DNA from: Sphingobacterium mizutaii
Lineage (GTDB): Bacteria; Bacteroidota; Bacteroidia; Sphingobacteriales; Sphingobacteriaceae
NCBI RefSeq assembly: GCF_900187125.1
Contig: NZ_LT906468.1
Coordinates: 3,782,001-3,846,000 of the forward strand
Direction of reading: 5' to 3'
DNA: 64,000 nt
In this document: positions 25,839 to 35,003 of the stretch, in pieces
Numbering within the stretch: position 1 is the first letter of the stretch
How the letters are laid out: every line of letters begins with the position of its first letter
Notes under the pieces: model-generated
Told to the model about the DNA's origin: nothing
The model's input: the letters and a program-made list of their open reading frames with translations, nothing else
Database searches by the model: none
Position numbers and translations under genes: made by a program

Positions 25839-28800
25839 ATGAAAAGAAAACTACTATTTTTCTTATCGTTGTTTCTGATGCATTTAATTGCATTTGGACA
25901 GGATCAAACCATTACAGGTACGGTGACCGATGCTGTAACCAATGATCCGATCTCTGGGGTTACCGTTCGTGCCATTGGGAGCAATTCAGCTGCCCAGACG
26001 GACGCTCAGGGCCGCTATGAAATCGGGGTAAGTGCTTCGATCAAAGCCTTACACTACAGCTTCGTGGGCTTTAATTCCCAACAGGTAAACATCGACAACC
26101 GCAGCCGTATTGATGTTCAATTGACGCCTGCAGCTGCAGACCTAGAAGAGGTTGTGGTGGTAGGTTATGGTACTCAGGTCAAAAAGGACATGACCGGATC
26201 GGTAGCTAGCGTGAAAATGTCAGATTTGGAAGATGTGCCCCTTCAAACTGTTGAAAGCGCCCTACAAGGTCGTGCTCCAGGGGTATTTGTCAATTCAAGT
26301 TCTGGGAAATTAGGTCAGGCTCTGCAAATCCGTGTGCGTGGTATTTCCTCCATCTCTGCAGGTACCCAACCGCTTTATGTCATTGATGGAGTGCCTATCA
26401 TTTCATCGGCGATGGGTACTTATGATGAACCGGACAATCCATTGGCGGCAATCAGTCCTGATGACATTGAATCCCTAGATGTACTGAAAGATGCAGCTGC
26501 TACAGCCATCTACGGTGCTAGAGGATCGAACGGTGTAGTCATCATCACGACCAAAAAAGGTAAGGCTGGAAGGACAAAATTCGAGTTAGGCTACTTTGGT
26601 GGATTCAGTGATGCAACCAAAAAAGGTGAATTCCTAAATGCTACCCAGTATAAAGAATTATTAGGTACAGCTTTGAACAATGCTGGATACATCGGGGCCG
26701 GTGATGACCAATACCCTACTCTAGCCGCATTTTGGGAAGATTGGACCGGATCTGACGATTGGGACAAAAACTACAATAGCAATTGGGTTGATGAAGGTTT
26801 AAGAAGAGGTGGAGTGCAGCAATATAGCCTGAATGTATCTGGTGGTGATGAAAAGACAAGGTTCATCGCCTCGGGAAGCTACAATGACAACAAAGGTATT
26901 ATTGTCGGCAACCGTTTTGTAAGGACTTCTGGCCGCTTAGGTTTGGATCACTCTGCTAATTCTTGGTTGGATGTTGGTGGTACGATCAACATCAATAAAA
27001 TCGACAACTATCGCGTTAGTAGTGATAATGCCTTTTCTAACCCCTTACAGTTGAATGCCCTTCCTCCTATCCAAGCGATCAGAGATGAAAATGGAGTTTT
27101 GAACAATTACACCGTTTATTATAACAACTTGATTGACCTTGAAAACGGCAAGAACCTATCTAACACCTACCGCACATTCGCAACGGCCTATGCTAGCGCT
27201 AAGATCACGCCTAACCTTATCTTCCGTTCGGAATATGGAATGGACTTCCAAAACCTGGAAGAGGAAATCTTCTTAGGCTCCAGAACTCAAGATGGTGGTG
27301 ATGTAGGTGGTTATGGCTGGAACTACCAAGCCCGTTCAATCAACTTCAACACCAACAACACCTTGAACTATAGCAAAACATTCAATGAAGTCCATGATTT
27401 CAGTGCAATGATAGGTATGGCTTACCAAGAAGGTCAATTTAGATACACCATGGCAGAAGGTAAAGGTTTTCCTTCTGATCAATTCACTAAGATCATCAGT
27501 GCTGCCGTAAAATCGAATGCAAGTTCATCGGAATCTAGATTCTCTTTCCTTTCTTACTTAGCTAGAGCTAACTATAAATTCAAGAATAGATATTTATTGG
27601 AAGCAACCCTGCGTATTGATGGTTCTTCTAGATTTGGTAGTGAATCTCGATACGGCTCCTTCCCTGCTGCTTCTGTGGGCTGGGTAGTATCGGAAGAGGA
27701 CTTCTTGAAAGGAAATTCAACCTTATCTTTCTTAAAGCTAAGGGCCAGCTACGGCCGTACAGGTAATGCGGAGATTGACAACTTTGGACCAAGAACGCTA
27801 TACACAGGTGCAAACTATGCAGGTGTACCGGGAACTATTCCATTGAGATTAGGGGATGAGAAACTGACTTGGGAAAACACTTCTTCAAGCAACTTTGGGG
27901 TTGACTTTGGTTTCTTCAACGATAGATTATCGGGAACTATTGATGCTTATTTCAAGAAAACAACCGATCTATTATTGGATGTGCCTATTGAGTCAACCAA
28001 TGGATTCACTACTATCCTTCAAAACGTAGGTGATATGCAAAACCGCGGTATGGAGTTTTCATTGAATTCTAAAAACTTCGTTGGTGATTTCAAATGGAGT
28101 ACTTCCTTCAATATCTCCTTCAACAAGAATAAAATCTTGAAATTAGTTAATGGTCAACCTATATACTCAGGCGGTCGCTATTTGGGTAGGATTGAAGAAG
28201 GAATGCCTTATGGTTTCTTCTATGGTAAGGCCTATGCTGGTGTGGATACAGAAAATGGAGATGCACTTTACTATTTGGATGAAACGCAAACCACGACAAC
28301 CAATGAGTACTCTGAGGCTGCTGACCAATGGATAGGTGATCCTAATCCTAAGTTCTTTGGTGGTTTTGGAAACAACTTCTCTTATAAGAGCTTTGATCTA
28401 GCCATCCAAACGCAATTTGTTTTTGGCAATGACATCTACAATGCGGCCGGAGGTTTCCAATCGACTAACGGTGACTACTTCGATAACCAAACTTTAGATC
28501 AAATGGACTATTGGAAGAATCCGGGAGATGTAACCATGATTCCGCAACCTCGATTTGATGAAGCAAACGGAACTAGACCTTCGTCTCGCTATATCCAAGA
28601 TGGTTCTTACTTCCGTGTGAAAAACTTAATCCTAGGTTATAACCTGCCTTCAAGCATAACTAACAAAGCTTATATGCAATCTGCACGTATTTATGTATCG
28701 GCAACAAACTTGTTGACTTTCACCAATTACAATGGTTATGATCCAGAAATCAACACCACATTTGCAGGTAGGTATCAGTTAGGTACTGATTTTTATACAG

Positions 28801-28847
28801 CACCGCAACCTAGAATTATCACATTTGGAGTTAACATTGGTTTTTAA
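25839..28847 (+). CDS. SusC/RagA-family TonB-dependent transporter
   Basis: 1002-residue outer-membrane receptor. Signal peptide at about 1-21 (ending AFGQ), then a carboxypeptidase-regulatory-like domain (about 22-100), then the VVVVGYGTQVKKDMTGSV segment that begins the plug, and a beta-barrel ending in an aromatic-rich terminal strand (ITFGVNIGF). It forms a pair with the SusD-like lipoprotein 18 bases later. Such pairs import glycans or peptides. No glycoside hydrolase or sensor lies in the same operon, so the substrate is unknown. Confidence 0.95.
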   Translation: MKRKLLFFLSLFLMHLIAFGQDQTITGTVTDAVTNDPISGVTVRAIGSNSAAQTDAQGRYEIGVSASIKALHYSFVGFNSQQVNIDNRSRIDVQLTPAAADLEEVVVVGYGTQVKKDMTGSVASVKMSDLEDVPLQTVESALQGRAPGVFVNSSSGKLGQALQIRVRGISSISAGTQPLYVIDGVPIISSAMGTYDEPDNPLAAISPDDIESLDVLKDAAATAIYGARGSNGVVIITTKKGKAGRTKFELGYFGGFSDATKKGEFLNATQYKELLGTALNNAGYIGAGDDQYPTLAAFWEDWTGSDDWDKNYNSNWVDEGLRRGGVQQYSLNVSGGDEKTRFIASGSYNDNKGIIVGNRFVRTSGRLGLDHSANSWLDVGGTININKIDNYRVSSDNAFSNPLQLNALPPIQAIRDENGVLNNYTVYYNNLIDLENGKNLSNTYRTFATAYASAKITPNLIFRSEYGMDFQNLEEEIFLGSRTQDGGDVGGYGWNYQARSINFNTNNTLNYSKTFNEVHDFSAMIGMAYQEGQFRYTMAEGKGFPSDQFTKIISAAVKSNASSSESRFSFLSYLARANYKFKNRYLLEATLRIDGSSRFGSESRYGSFPAASVGWVVSEEDFLKGNSTLSFLKLRASYGRTGNAEIDNFGPRTLYTGANYAGVPGTIPLRLGDEKLTWENTSSSNFGVDFGFFNDRLSGTIDAYFKKTTDLLLDVPIESTNGFTTILQNVGDMQNRGMEFSLNSKNFVGDFKWSTSFNISFNKNKILKLVNGQPIYSGGRYLGRIEEGMPYGFFYGKAYAGVDTENGDALYYLDETQTTTTNEYSEAADQWIGDPNPKFFGGFGNNFSYKSFDLAIQTQFVFGNDIYNAAGGFQSTNGDYFDNQTLDQMDYWKNPGDVTMIPQPRFDEANGTRPSSRYIQDGSYFRVKNLILGYNLPSSITNKAYMQSARIYVSATNLLTFTNYNGYDPEINTTFAGRYQLGTDFYTAPQPRIITFGVNIGF

Positions 28848-28865
28848 TCTTCTAAGCGAACTATC

Positions 28866-30245
28866 ATGAACATTATAAAATATATTACAATTCCTGCTGT
28901 GGCAGTTGCGCTGACCCTGGGGTCATGCGGTAAAAAACTGGAGATTGAACCTGTAGATGATATCTCAGCTGAAAAGGCGCTATCTACCCCTGCTGATGTC
29001 AACAATGCACTAACGGGCGCATATACCATTATCGCAGGAGGGGCATTATACGGAACGAACCTGATTATGGTTCCTGATCTATACGCTAGTCCGGGCTATT
29101 TAAACTGGACCGGTACTTTTTCAACCTACCGCGACATATCGAATCAGAACATCATTGCCACCAATGAAGATGTAACCCGTACTTGGACCAATGCCTATAA
29201 GGCAATCAATGCTGCAAATACGGTACTAGAGGCCCTTCCTATCATCACAGATGAGGAAATGAAGGCTCAAGTAGAAGGAAAAGCTTATTTTATTCGGGGT
29301 ATTATGTTCTTCGAGCTGGTACGTCTTTATGGCTTGCCTTATGAAGCTGGAGGGGCTAATTCAACACCGGGCGTACCTATCCCATTGAAAGCTGTGACGA
29401 AGTTTGAGGATCTTATCAAAGGCATCACAAGAAGTACAGTAACTGAGTCTTATGCGCAGGCTGAGAAGGACCTATTGGCCTCTATTGCCAAATTAGCAGA
29501 TTTCCCTTCCGATCTTGCGGCTTCACAAGGGATGTTGGCCCGTCTATATTTGCAACAAGGTAAATATGACAAAGCCAGAGACCTAGCTAATGATATCATC
29601 GAAAGTGGAGATTATGAGTTATCCCCATCTTTGGAAACTCCTTTCCGTACTCCGAACTCTTCGGAAGGTGTATTTGAGATCCAACAAAGCGAACAAAGTA
29701 ATGCTGGTTCTTCGAACGATGGTTTAGCCACTTTCTACTCCAGCTACTTGAACAACACAGGTGGTAAAGTAGGTCGTGGAGATTTGAGCATCCTGAATTC
29801 CTATTACAACACCTTCGATCCTACCGATAAACGCAGAACGCAAATAATCTATGATGGAAACGGAGCGAAATCGGGTTGGTTTACCAAAAAATGGTACAAT
29901 TACTTTGATAATATCCCAGTTGTGCGGTTGACTGAACTGTATCTGATGAGGGCAGAGTGTAACTTTAGATTGGGAACTTCTATCGGTGCAGATCCTTTGG
30001 ATGACATCAATGTATTACGTGATAGAGCCGGAATCGGAGAGTTGGAAGATCTGACCTTAGATGCTATCTTATTGGAACGTAATAAGGAACTGGCATTTGA
30101 AGGATATAGATTGCATGATCTGAAAAGAACGAAAAAGAATATCGGTACTTTTCCATACAATTCTCCGAAAATGGTATTCCCTATTCCATATAGAGAGATC
30201 TCGGTGAACCCTGCATTGGTACAGAATCCAGGTTATTCACAATAA
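28866..30245 (+). CDS. SusD/RagB-family nutrient-binding lipoprotein
   Basis: 459-residue surface lipoprotein; the lipobox LGSC places the lipidated cysteine at about 21. The SusD helical repeats are seen (ARLYLQQGKYDKARDLANDI and the ELYLMRAECNFRLG segment). The C-terminal ALVQNPGY is typical of the family. It caps the SusC partner encoded just upstream. Followed by a terminator shared with the convergent hydrolase. Confidence 0.95.
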   Translation: MNIIKYITIPAVAVALTLGSCGKKLEIEPVDDISAEKALSTPADVNNALTGAYTIIAGGALYGTNLIMVPDLYASPGYLNWTGTFSTYRDISNQNIIATNEDVTRTWTNAYKAINAANTVLEALPIITDEEMKAQVEGKAYFIRGIMFFELVRLYGLPYEAGGANSTPGVPIPLKAVTKFEDLIKGITRSTVTESYAQAEKDLLASIAKLADFPSDLAASQGMLARLYLQQGKYDKARDLANDIIESGDYELSPSLETPFRTPNSSEGVFEIQQSEQSNAGSSNDGLATFYSSYLNNTGGKVGRGDLSILNSYYNTFDPTDKRRTQIIYDGNGAKSGWFTKKWYNYFDNIPVVRLTELYLMRAECNFRLGTSIGADPLDDINVLRDRAGIGELEDLTLDAILLERNKELAFEGYRLHDLKRTKKNIGTFPYNSPKMVFPIPYREISVNPALVQNPGYSQ

Positions 30246-30251
30246 CAAAAT

Positions 30252-30286
30252 AAAAATAGCGGTCTGAACGGACCGCTATTTTTATT
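30252..30286. terminator. Bidirectional terminator between susD and hydrolase
   Basis: Aaaatagcggtc (30253-30264) pairs with gaccgctatttt (30271-30282), with T-runs on both strands; convergent genes flank it. Confidence 0.88.
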
Positions 30287-30294
30287 TCTATTGA

Positions 30295-31659
30295 TTACAA
30301 GGCCTTTATCCAGGTTGTGATATCTTTCAGCACTTCAGGATTTATGGTTTCTTCAATCTCTTCATATTCACCAACGGCTCCTGTCTTAGCATTTTGGAAG
30401 AGATGATTTAAATTTGGATAGACCTTAGAAAGGTCGTTTTTGTTCTTTGGAAGATTATCCGTTAGGCTTTCGATATTTTCTCCTGCTGGCACTTGCACAT
30501 CCTTGCCACCAAATGCCGCAAAGGTCGGTATCTTAATCTTCTTGATAAAAGGCACAGGATCTATCTTGATAAAATGGCGGAACCATGGAGTTACCAAAGC
30601 ACCAATCTGATCTGCACTTTCTATATTTTGGCTACCATTCACAGCACGCATATTATTTCTTATCGCATCGAAAGCTTTGTTGCTCGGAAGATCGGAAGCC
30701 ATAATCTCATAATTCTTCTTGATCATAGCGCGTTCTGCTGCAGACATATCCTTTCCTTGAGATTTCATAACTGCAGCATTCTGTAGGATCATCAAAGAAT
30801 CCATTCGGATGGTTGGGCCAGCTAAAGTGACAATAAAGTTCAATCCGCTAGCTTGTTGACCAGCGAGGATGGTTGCAATCAATCCACCTTCACTATGGCC
30901 AATGATGCCGACTTTCATCGGATCGACTTGAGCTTGCTTGCGCAAAAAGCTCAGAGCAGCAAGCGCATCCTTTCCAAAGTCTCCTGTGGTAGACTTTGCA
31001 AAATCACCTTTTGACTTCCCTACTCCGCGGTCATCATAGCGAAGAACCACAATATTATTTTTGGTCAGGTAATCTGCCAATACCTTGAATGGCTCATGGC
31101 CCATTAAGGTTTCGTTGCGATCCTGTGGACCACTGCCCGAAACTAAAACAACAGCCGGATATTTGCCTGGTTCTTTTGGTTTAGTGATGGTACCTGCAAG
31201 AGTAACCTTGTCAATTTTATTTTCAAAGGTTACATCGACCGTATCATAAGAATAAGGCGGGTTTACGCGTTGGCTCCTTTTAAAAGTAGAGGCTTGGCTG
31301 GCTTGCTCAGCAGTTAACTTGCTAAGGATTAAATCCGTCTTCAGCCCACCTTGTTGAAACTTACCATTGATATGCATTCGATCAGAGCTGATCTTTCCGG
31401 CATATTTTACACCTAAGCTCTTCAATTCCACATATATGGAATCCCCAGTAGCTGTAAAGCTGCTCAAAGGAAACCTATTGCTAGTCTGTTTAGGACTTTG
31501 CATTGTTCCCTCCCAAGTTCCATTGTATTTAAATTCAAAGATTAATGGCAATTCCATCCCTGAAACCTGCAAGGTGCCTTTCCAATTTCCCTCAAAGGAT
31601 TGTGAAAAGCCCATAGAGCATGAACAAAACAGGATCAATGCCAAAAAATAATTCTTCAT
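30295..31659 (-). CDS. Secreted alpha/beta hydrolase
   Basis: 454 residues: signal peptide (about 1-19), an N-terminal beta-rich domain (about 20-115) and an alpha/beta hydrolase domain. The catalytic triad is visible as Ser256 (GHSEGG), Asp387 (GGKDVQVP) and His419 (LNHLF), with the oxyanion segment SGSGPQDR at 174-181. Substrate unknown; esterase or peptidase activity is likely. Last gene of a four-gene operon headed by a DUF2089 regulator; its start lies four bases after the preceding stop. Confidence 0.9.
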   Translation of the reverse strand: MKNYFLALILFCSCSMGFSQSFEGNWKGTLQVSGMELPLIFEFKYNGTWEGTMQSPKQTSNRFPLSSFTATGDSIYVELKSLGVKYAGKISSDRMHINGKFQQGGLKTDLILSKLTAEQASQASTFKRSQRVNPPYSYDTVDVTFENKIDKVTLAGTITKPKEPGKYPAVVLVSGSGPQDRNETLMGHEPFKVLADYLTKNNIVVLRYDDRGVGKSKGDFAKSTTGDFGKDALAALSFLRKQAQVDPMKVGIIGHSEGGLIATILAGQQASGLNFIVTLAGPTIRMDSLMILQNAAVMKSQGKDMSAAERAMIKKNYEIMASDLPSNKAFDAIRNNMRAVNGSQNIESADQIGALVTPWFRHFIKIDPVPFIKKIKIPTFAAFGGKDVQVPAGENIESLTDNLPKNKNDLSKVYPNLNHLFQNAKTGAVGEYEEIEETINPEVLKDITTWIKAL

Positions 31660-31663
31660 ATGC

Positions 31664-32263
31664 TTAGAAATAAGGATTTAAAACATTCAATATCACGTCC
31701 AACACCAAGGTCAACAGCACAATGGCAATGGTATGGAACAATTTATTACTGTTGATGGCAATTTTCATACCTCTTACCAGTAAATGGAAAAAATAGTAAA
31801 TAGAGAAGATACTGAAGATACCTGCCAAAGTGATTATTCCCAAATTAACTGGTGATATATTTAGCTTATTTATATTGCCTTTTTCAATTTCGGCTGTTAA
31901 TTCTTCCATAATGCCGGTAAGAAATGGATTCAGGAGAAAAAGGGCAATAAACACCAATACACATTGGGCTATAAGTACTGAAATCAATACATCCAACAGC
32001 CTTGTTTTGGAATAATTGAACTTTGCATAAGCAAACATCAAAACTGTTAAACTGCCACTGTTGATCAAGCCATAGACAATATACTTCCAATAAGGCCTTG
32101 GATGACTGAAATGCAACTGTATGATTCCATTATTGATGAAATGGAAGAAATACCCCAAAAGACTCATCACTATAAAACCAAGAACTCCATAAATCAATAA
32201 TTTACGGCTGGTCGTATCCTCAAAGGGATTTAACATGATACTTACAAATTCTCTAGAACTCAT
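31664..32263 (-). CDS. YIP1-like multi-span membrane protein
   Basis: 199 residues with about five hydrophobic segments and the opening FVSIMLNPFEDTTSRK, which resembles the start of the YIP1 family. Its start overlaps the previous gene by 11 bases and its stop is four bases from the hydrolase start. Function unknown. Confidence 0.75.
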   Translation of the reverse strand: MSSREFVSIMLNPFEDTTSRKLLIYGVLGFIVMSLLGYFFHFINNGIIQLHFSHPRPYWKYIVYGLINSGSLTVLMFAYAKFNYSKTRLLDVLISVLIAQCVLVFIALFLLNPFLTGIMEELTAEIEKGNINKLNISPVNLGIITLAGIFSIFSIYYFFHLLVRGMKIAINSNKLFHTIAIVLLTLVLDVILNVLNPYF

Positions 32264-32717
32264 CTTTATAGGGTTTATATTGGTTTATTATTTTTTTAAC
32301 CTCTTCAGGTTTTTGGGTTCCAATCATTAATTGGCTCCCGTCTTTCATTATCAGTTGCACTCCGTGCTCTCCTTTGGTAGAATAGGCTTTTCCCCATTTT
32401 CCTAATCTATAACCCCATCCGCCAAAATCTGCAAATGTATAGGTCCGCATATATGCCGATGAGATGTCTGACCATGGAATAAATTTATTCCATATAAAAG
32501 GGATAAAAACGATACGGATACCTTCAACATCATAAGTCGTCTTCAATCTGATCAGTGATAATAATACAAAAACGATTACCGGAAGCAAAAAGCCACTTCG
32601 TTTAAATATATCCATATAGTTTGGACTGATTGCCAAAGCTTGTGCAACTATTACCCCCAAGATGATCAGGAATATCCAAGTGGTCATCATATTTTGGTTT
32701 TCTTTGAAGCTCATCAT
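32253..32717 (-). CDS. Membrane protein with PH-like domain
   Basis: 154 residues: two hydrophobic segments (about 12-30 and 40-58), then a domain with FIPWSDISSAYMR and LIMKDGSQLMIG, like the bacterial PH domain of YdbS-type membrane proteins. No catalytic motif. Overlaps the YIP1-like gene by 11 bases and follows the DUF2089 gene by four bases. An alternative start one codon in (MSFKENQN) is equally possible. Confidence 0.65.
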   Translation of the reverse strand: MMSFKENQNMMTTWIFLIILGVIVAQALAISPNYMDIFKRSGFLLPVIVFVLLSLIRLKTTYDVEGIRIVFIPFIWNKFIPWSDISSAYMRTYTFADFGGWGYRLGKWGKAYSTKGEHGVQLIMKDGSQLMIGTQKPEEVKKIINQYKPYKDEF

Positions 32718-32721
32718 AATT

Positions 32722-32985
32722 TTATTGGAGGGTTTTCACTTTATCTATCAATTCATCCAGCTTATTCCTAACGGTAGGATAACTTTTGCCTAGCTTATTG
32801 GCCATTTCCTTTAGACTCCCAGAATTTAAAAGAAATTCGATAATGAACTCTTGTTCTTCCGGTTCCAAGCGTATCAATACTGGGAAATTAAAACGGCCCG
32901 ACACCTCGGTATCACAACTGTCACAGTGCAATTTTACTACAGTCATTTCGGTATCACAGGCCGGACATTGAATAGGAAACTTCAT
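32722..32985 (-). CDS. DUF2089-family small DNA-binding protein
   Basis: 87 residues: a zinc ribbon (C7, C10, C21, C24) and a helix-turn-helix in GSLKEMANKLGKSYPTVRNK. This is the DUF2089 architecture. It heads the operon DUF2089, PH-like, YIP1-like, hydrolase and is the natural candidate regulator of it. What it senses is unknown. Confidence 0.85.
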   Translation of the reverse strand: MKFPIQCPACDTEMTVVKLHCDSCDTEVSGRFNFPVLIRLEPEEQEFIIEFLLNSGSLKEMANKLGKSYPTVRNKLDELIDKVKTLQ

Positions 32986-33094
32986 ATATTATATATTTAC
33001 CTTAATAAAGTTAAACAAAGTTTTAATATTATTTAAACATTGCTTAATAAATATTATTTAAGAATTGGTAAAAGGTATAAAATATACTAATTCG

Positions 33095-33102
33095 TATATT
33101 TG
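33095..33102 (+). promoter_or_regulatory. Predicted plsC promoter (-7 element)
   Basis: TATATTTG matches TAnnTTTG exactly, 18 bases before the ATG at 33121. It overlaps an in-frame TTG at 33100, which argues for the later start. Confidence 0.5.
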
Positions 33103-33120
33103 CTCAATTTTAGTTTACAG

Positions 33121-33867
33121 ATGAGAAAGTTATTAGGATTTATCCTTACTCCGATATTTTATATTTGTTTTGCATTATCATTATTGATATTCCATCCTAT
33201 CCAATGGTTATGTTTGAAGCTGGGTGGATATGCTGCGCATAAGAAAAGCGTGGATATCTTGAACGGCTTCTTGGTAGCATGCAACTATACCCTATTTAAC
33301 AGGACACAGTTTATTGATAATAAAAATATCCCGGTAGGCAAACCCATTATCTTTATTGCCAACCACCAAAGTACCTACGATATCCCACCTTTGATTTACT
33401 TCTTGAGAAGGTTTCATGGTAAATTCATTTCGAAGATTGAATTGATGACCGCCAATATCCCTAGTATCTCTTTCAACCTAAAACATGGTGGAGCTGCCAA
33501 TATTGACCGTAAAGATCCAAAACAATCTATCGCCGAGATCCTAAATCTTGCCAATAACATGAAAAAGAACAATTGGTCGGCGTTTATTTTCCCAGAAGGA
33601 ACGAGGACAAAAACTGGAAAGATGAAAGCTTTTTCGGTAGGTGGTATTGCGACATTGATGAAGAAAAACCCTGAGGCATTAGTTGTTCCTATTGCGATCA
33701 ATGGTTCTTATAAAATGGTAGAATGGGGAGCATTTCCGCTTAGACCATTTACCCATATGTCATGGGAGGTTTTGAACCCAATAGACACTACAGGGTTAAA
33801 TCCAGAAGAAATCGTTAAGAAAGCGGAGGATATGATTCGCGCTAAAGTAAAAGAAGAAAACCTGTAA
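33121..33867 (+). CDS. plsC: 1-acyl-glycerol-3-phosphate acyltransferase
   Basis: Phospholipid synthesis: acylates lysophosphatidate at the membrane. The acyltransferase motifs are NHQSTYD (81-87, His82 and Asp87) and FPEGTR (157-162), numbered from the ATG at 33121. N-terminal hydrophobic segment at about 8-30. 248 residues. Its stop is two bases from the stop of the convergent glycosyltransferase gene, without a terminator between. Confidence 0.9.
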   Translation: MRKLLGFILTPIFYICFALSLLIFHPIQWLCLKLGGYAAHKKSVDILNGFLVACNYTLFNRTQFIDNKNIPVGKPIIFIANHQSTYDIPPLIYFLRRFHGKFISKIELMTANIPSISFNLKHGGAANIDRKDPKQSIAEILNLANNMKKNNWSAFIFPEGTRTKTGKMKAFSVGGIATLMKKNPEALVVPIAINGSYKMVEWGAFPLRPFTHMSWEVLNPIDTTGLNPEEIVKKAEDMIRAKVKEENL

Positions 33868-33869
33868 AA

Positions 33870-35003
33870 CTATTTGACGGTTCTACCCTTCCAATCGTAC
33901 TTTCCTACATTTCCGACTACGCCGATATAGACAAAATAGAGCGAATGGACCACGGTTAGCAAGGGAAGATTCCAAAGCAGTTCCTTACGGTTTACAAATG
34001 CGAGAATAGGATAAAGGAAAACCAATTCCACCAGTAACTTCATCATCAAAGATGTGATCACCAATTCGCTGGCATCATAAATCCCCAGCAACAGGAAGAT
34101 AAGGCTCAGCAAAAAAGAAAGGTTAAAAAGCCAAATACATACACCGAGAATCACAACCTTCTTGTCTTTATATTTTGTACTTTTTGAGGCCCAACGTTTT
34201 CTTTGGCTCAAAAAAGATTTAAGATTCTCTTTTGCATCGGTATAAACAATTGCCTCCCTAGATTTACAAAAGCCTATCCTATCAGCATATTTTTCAGCGA
34301 CCTTATGCAATAGCAGCTCATCATCCCCAGAAGCCAATTCATCAATCCCATTAAATCCACCCATTTCAAAAAACAAGGTTTTTCTATAGGCAAGATTAGC
34401 TCCATTACAGGTCGTAGGATTCCCATTACCAATTCCCGCAGCTCCCAATCCAATAAGGTATAGGAACTCCAACGTCTGCAAGCGTTCAAAATAAGATTTT
34501 TCCTGATCGTAGCATACCGGAGAAGAAACCATCAACTTATCTTGGCTTTCCATATATTGAACAATGCTCAATATCCATTTAGACCCCATTCTGCAATCAG
34601 CATCCGTGGTGATGATGATATCTCCAGATGAAGCATGAATTGCCTTATTAATTGCGAATTTCTTATATGAATTGAGTTTGTTTCCTTCGTTTAACGTAAT
34701 CAGCTTTACGCCACGATCTGCATAAGTTGTGACGATCTCTCCGGTCCTATCCGTAGAATGGTCATCTACAACGATCACTTCCAATAATTCCTTGGGATAT
34801 TCCTGTCCGACGATACAATCTAAAGTTTTGGAAATATTAGATTCCTCGTTCCTCGCCGCAATAATTACCGTTAGTTTGGATAGAGGCATAATGGAAGTCA
34901 GATGAAACATAGGCAGCTTCATCCAACCATTGCGCATATAAAGGACCAATACCACATAGATAATGGTCATAATAAATAGGAAAAAACTAAGATTTATTAT
35001 CAC
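33870..35003 (-). CDS. Membrane glycosyltransferase, family 2
   Basis: 377 residues. N-terminal membrane segment (about 4-22), then a GT-A domain: TVIIAARNEE (45-54), VVDDHS (78-83) and TDADC (133-137, DxD-type metal site), with a QRKRW motif near residue 275, then about three C-terminal membrane segments. The QxxRW-type motif fits processive or lipid-linked GT2 enzymes. It overlaps the upstream UPF0104 gene by 17 bases, so the two are coupled and may act on one glycolipid. Confidence 0.88.
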   Translation of the reverse strand: MIINLSFFLFIMTIIYVVLVLYMRNGWMKLPMFHLTSIMPLSKLTVIIAARNEESNISKTLDCIVGQEYPKELLEVIVVDDHSTDRTGEIVTTYADRGVKLITLNEGNKLNSYKKFAINKAIHASSGDIIITTDADCRMGSKWILSIVQYMESQDKLMVSSPVCYDQEKSYFERLQTLEFLYLIGLGAAGIGNGNPTTCNGANLAYRKTLFFEMGGFNGIDELASGDDELLLHKVAEKYADRIGFCKSREAIVYTDAKENLKSFLSQRKRWASKSTKYKDKKVVILGVCIWLFNLSFLLSLIFLLLGIYDASELVITSLMMKLLVELVFLYPILAFVNRKELLWNLPLLTVVHSLYFVYIGVVGNVGKYDWKGRTVK

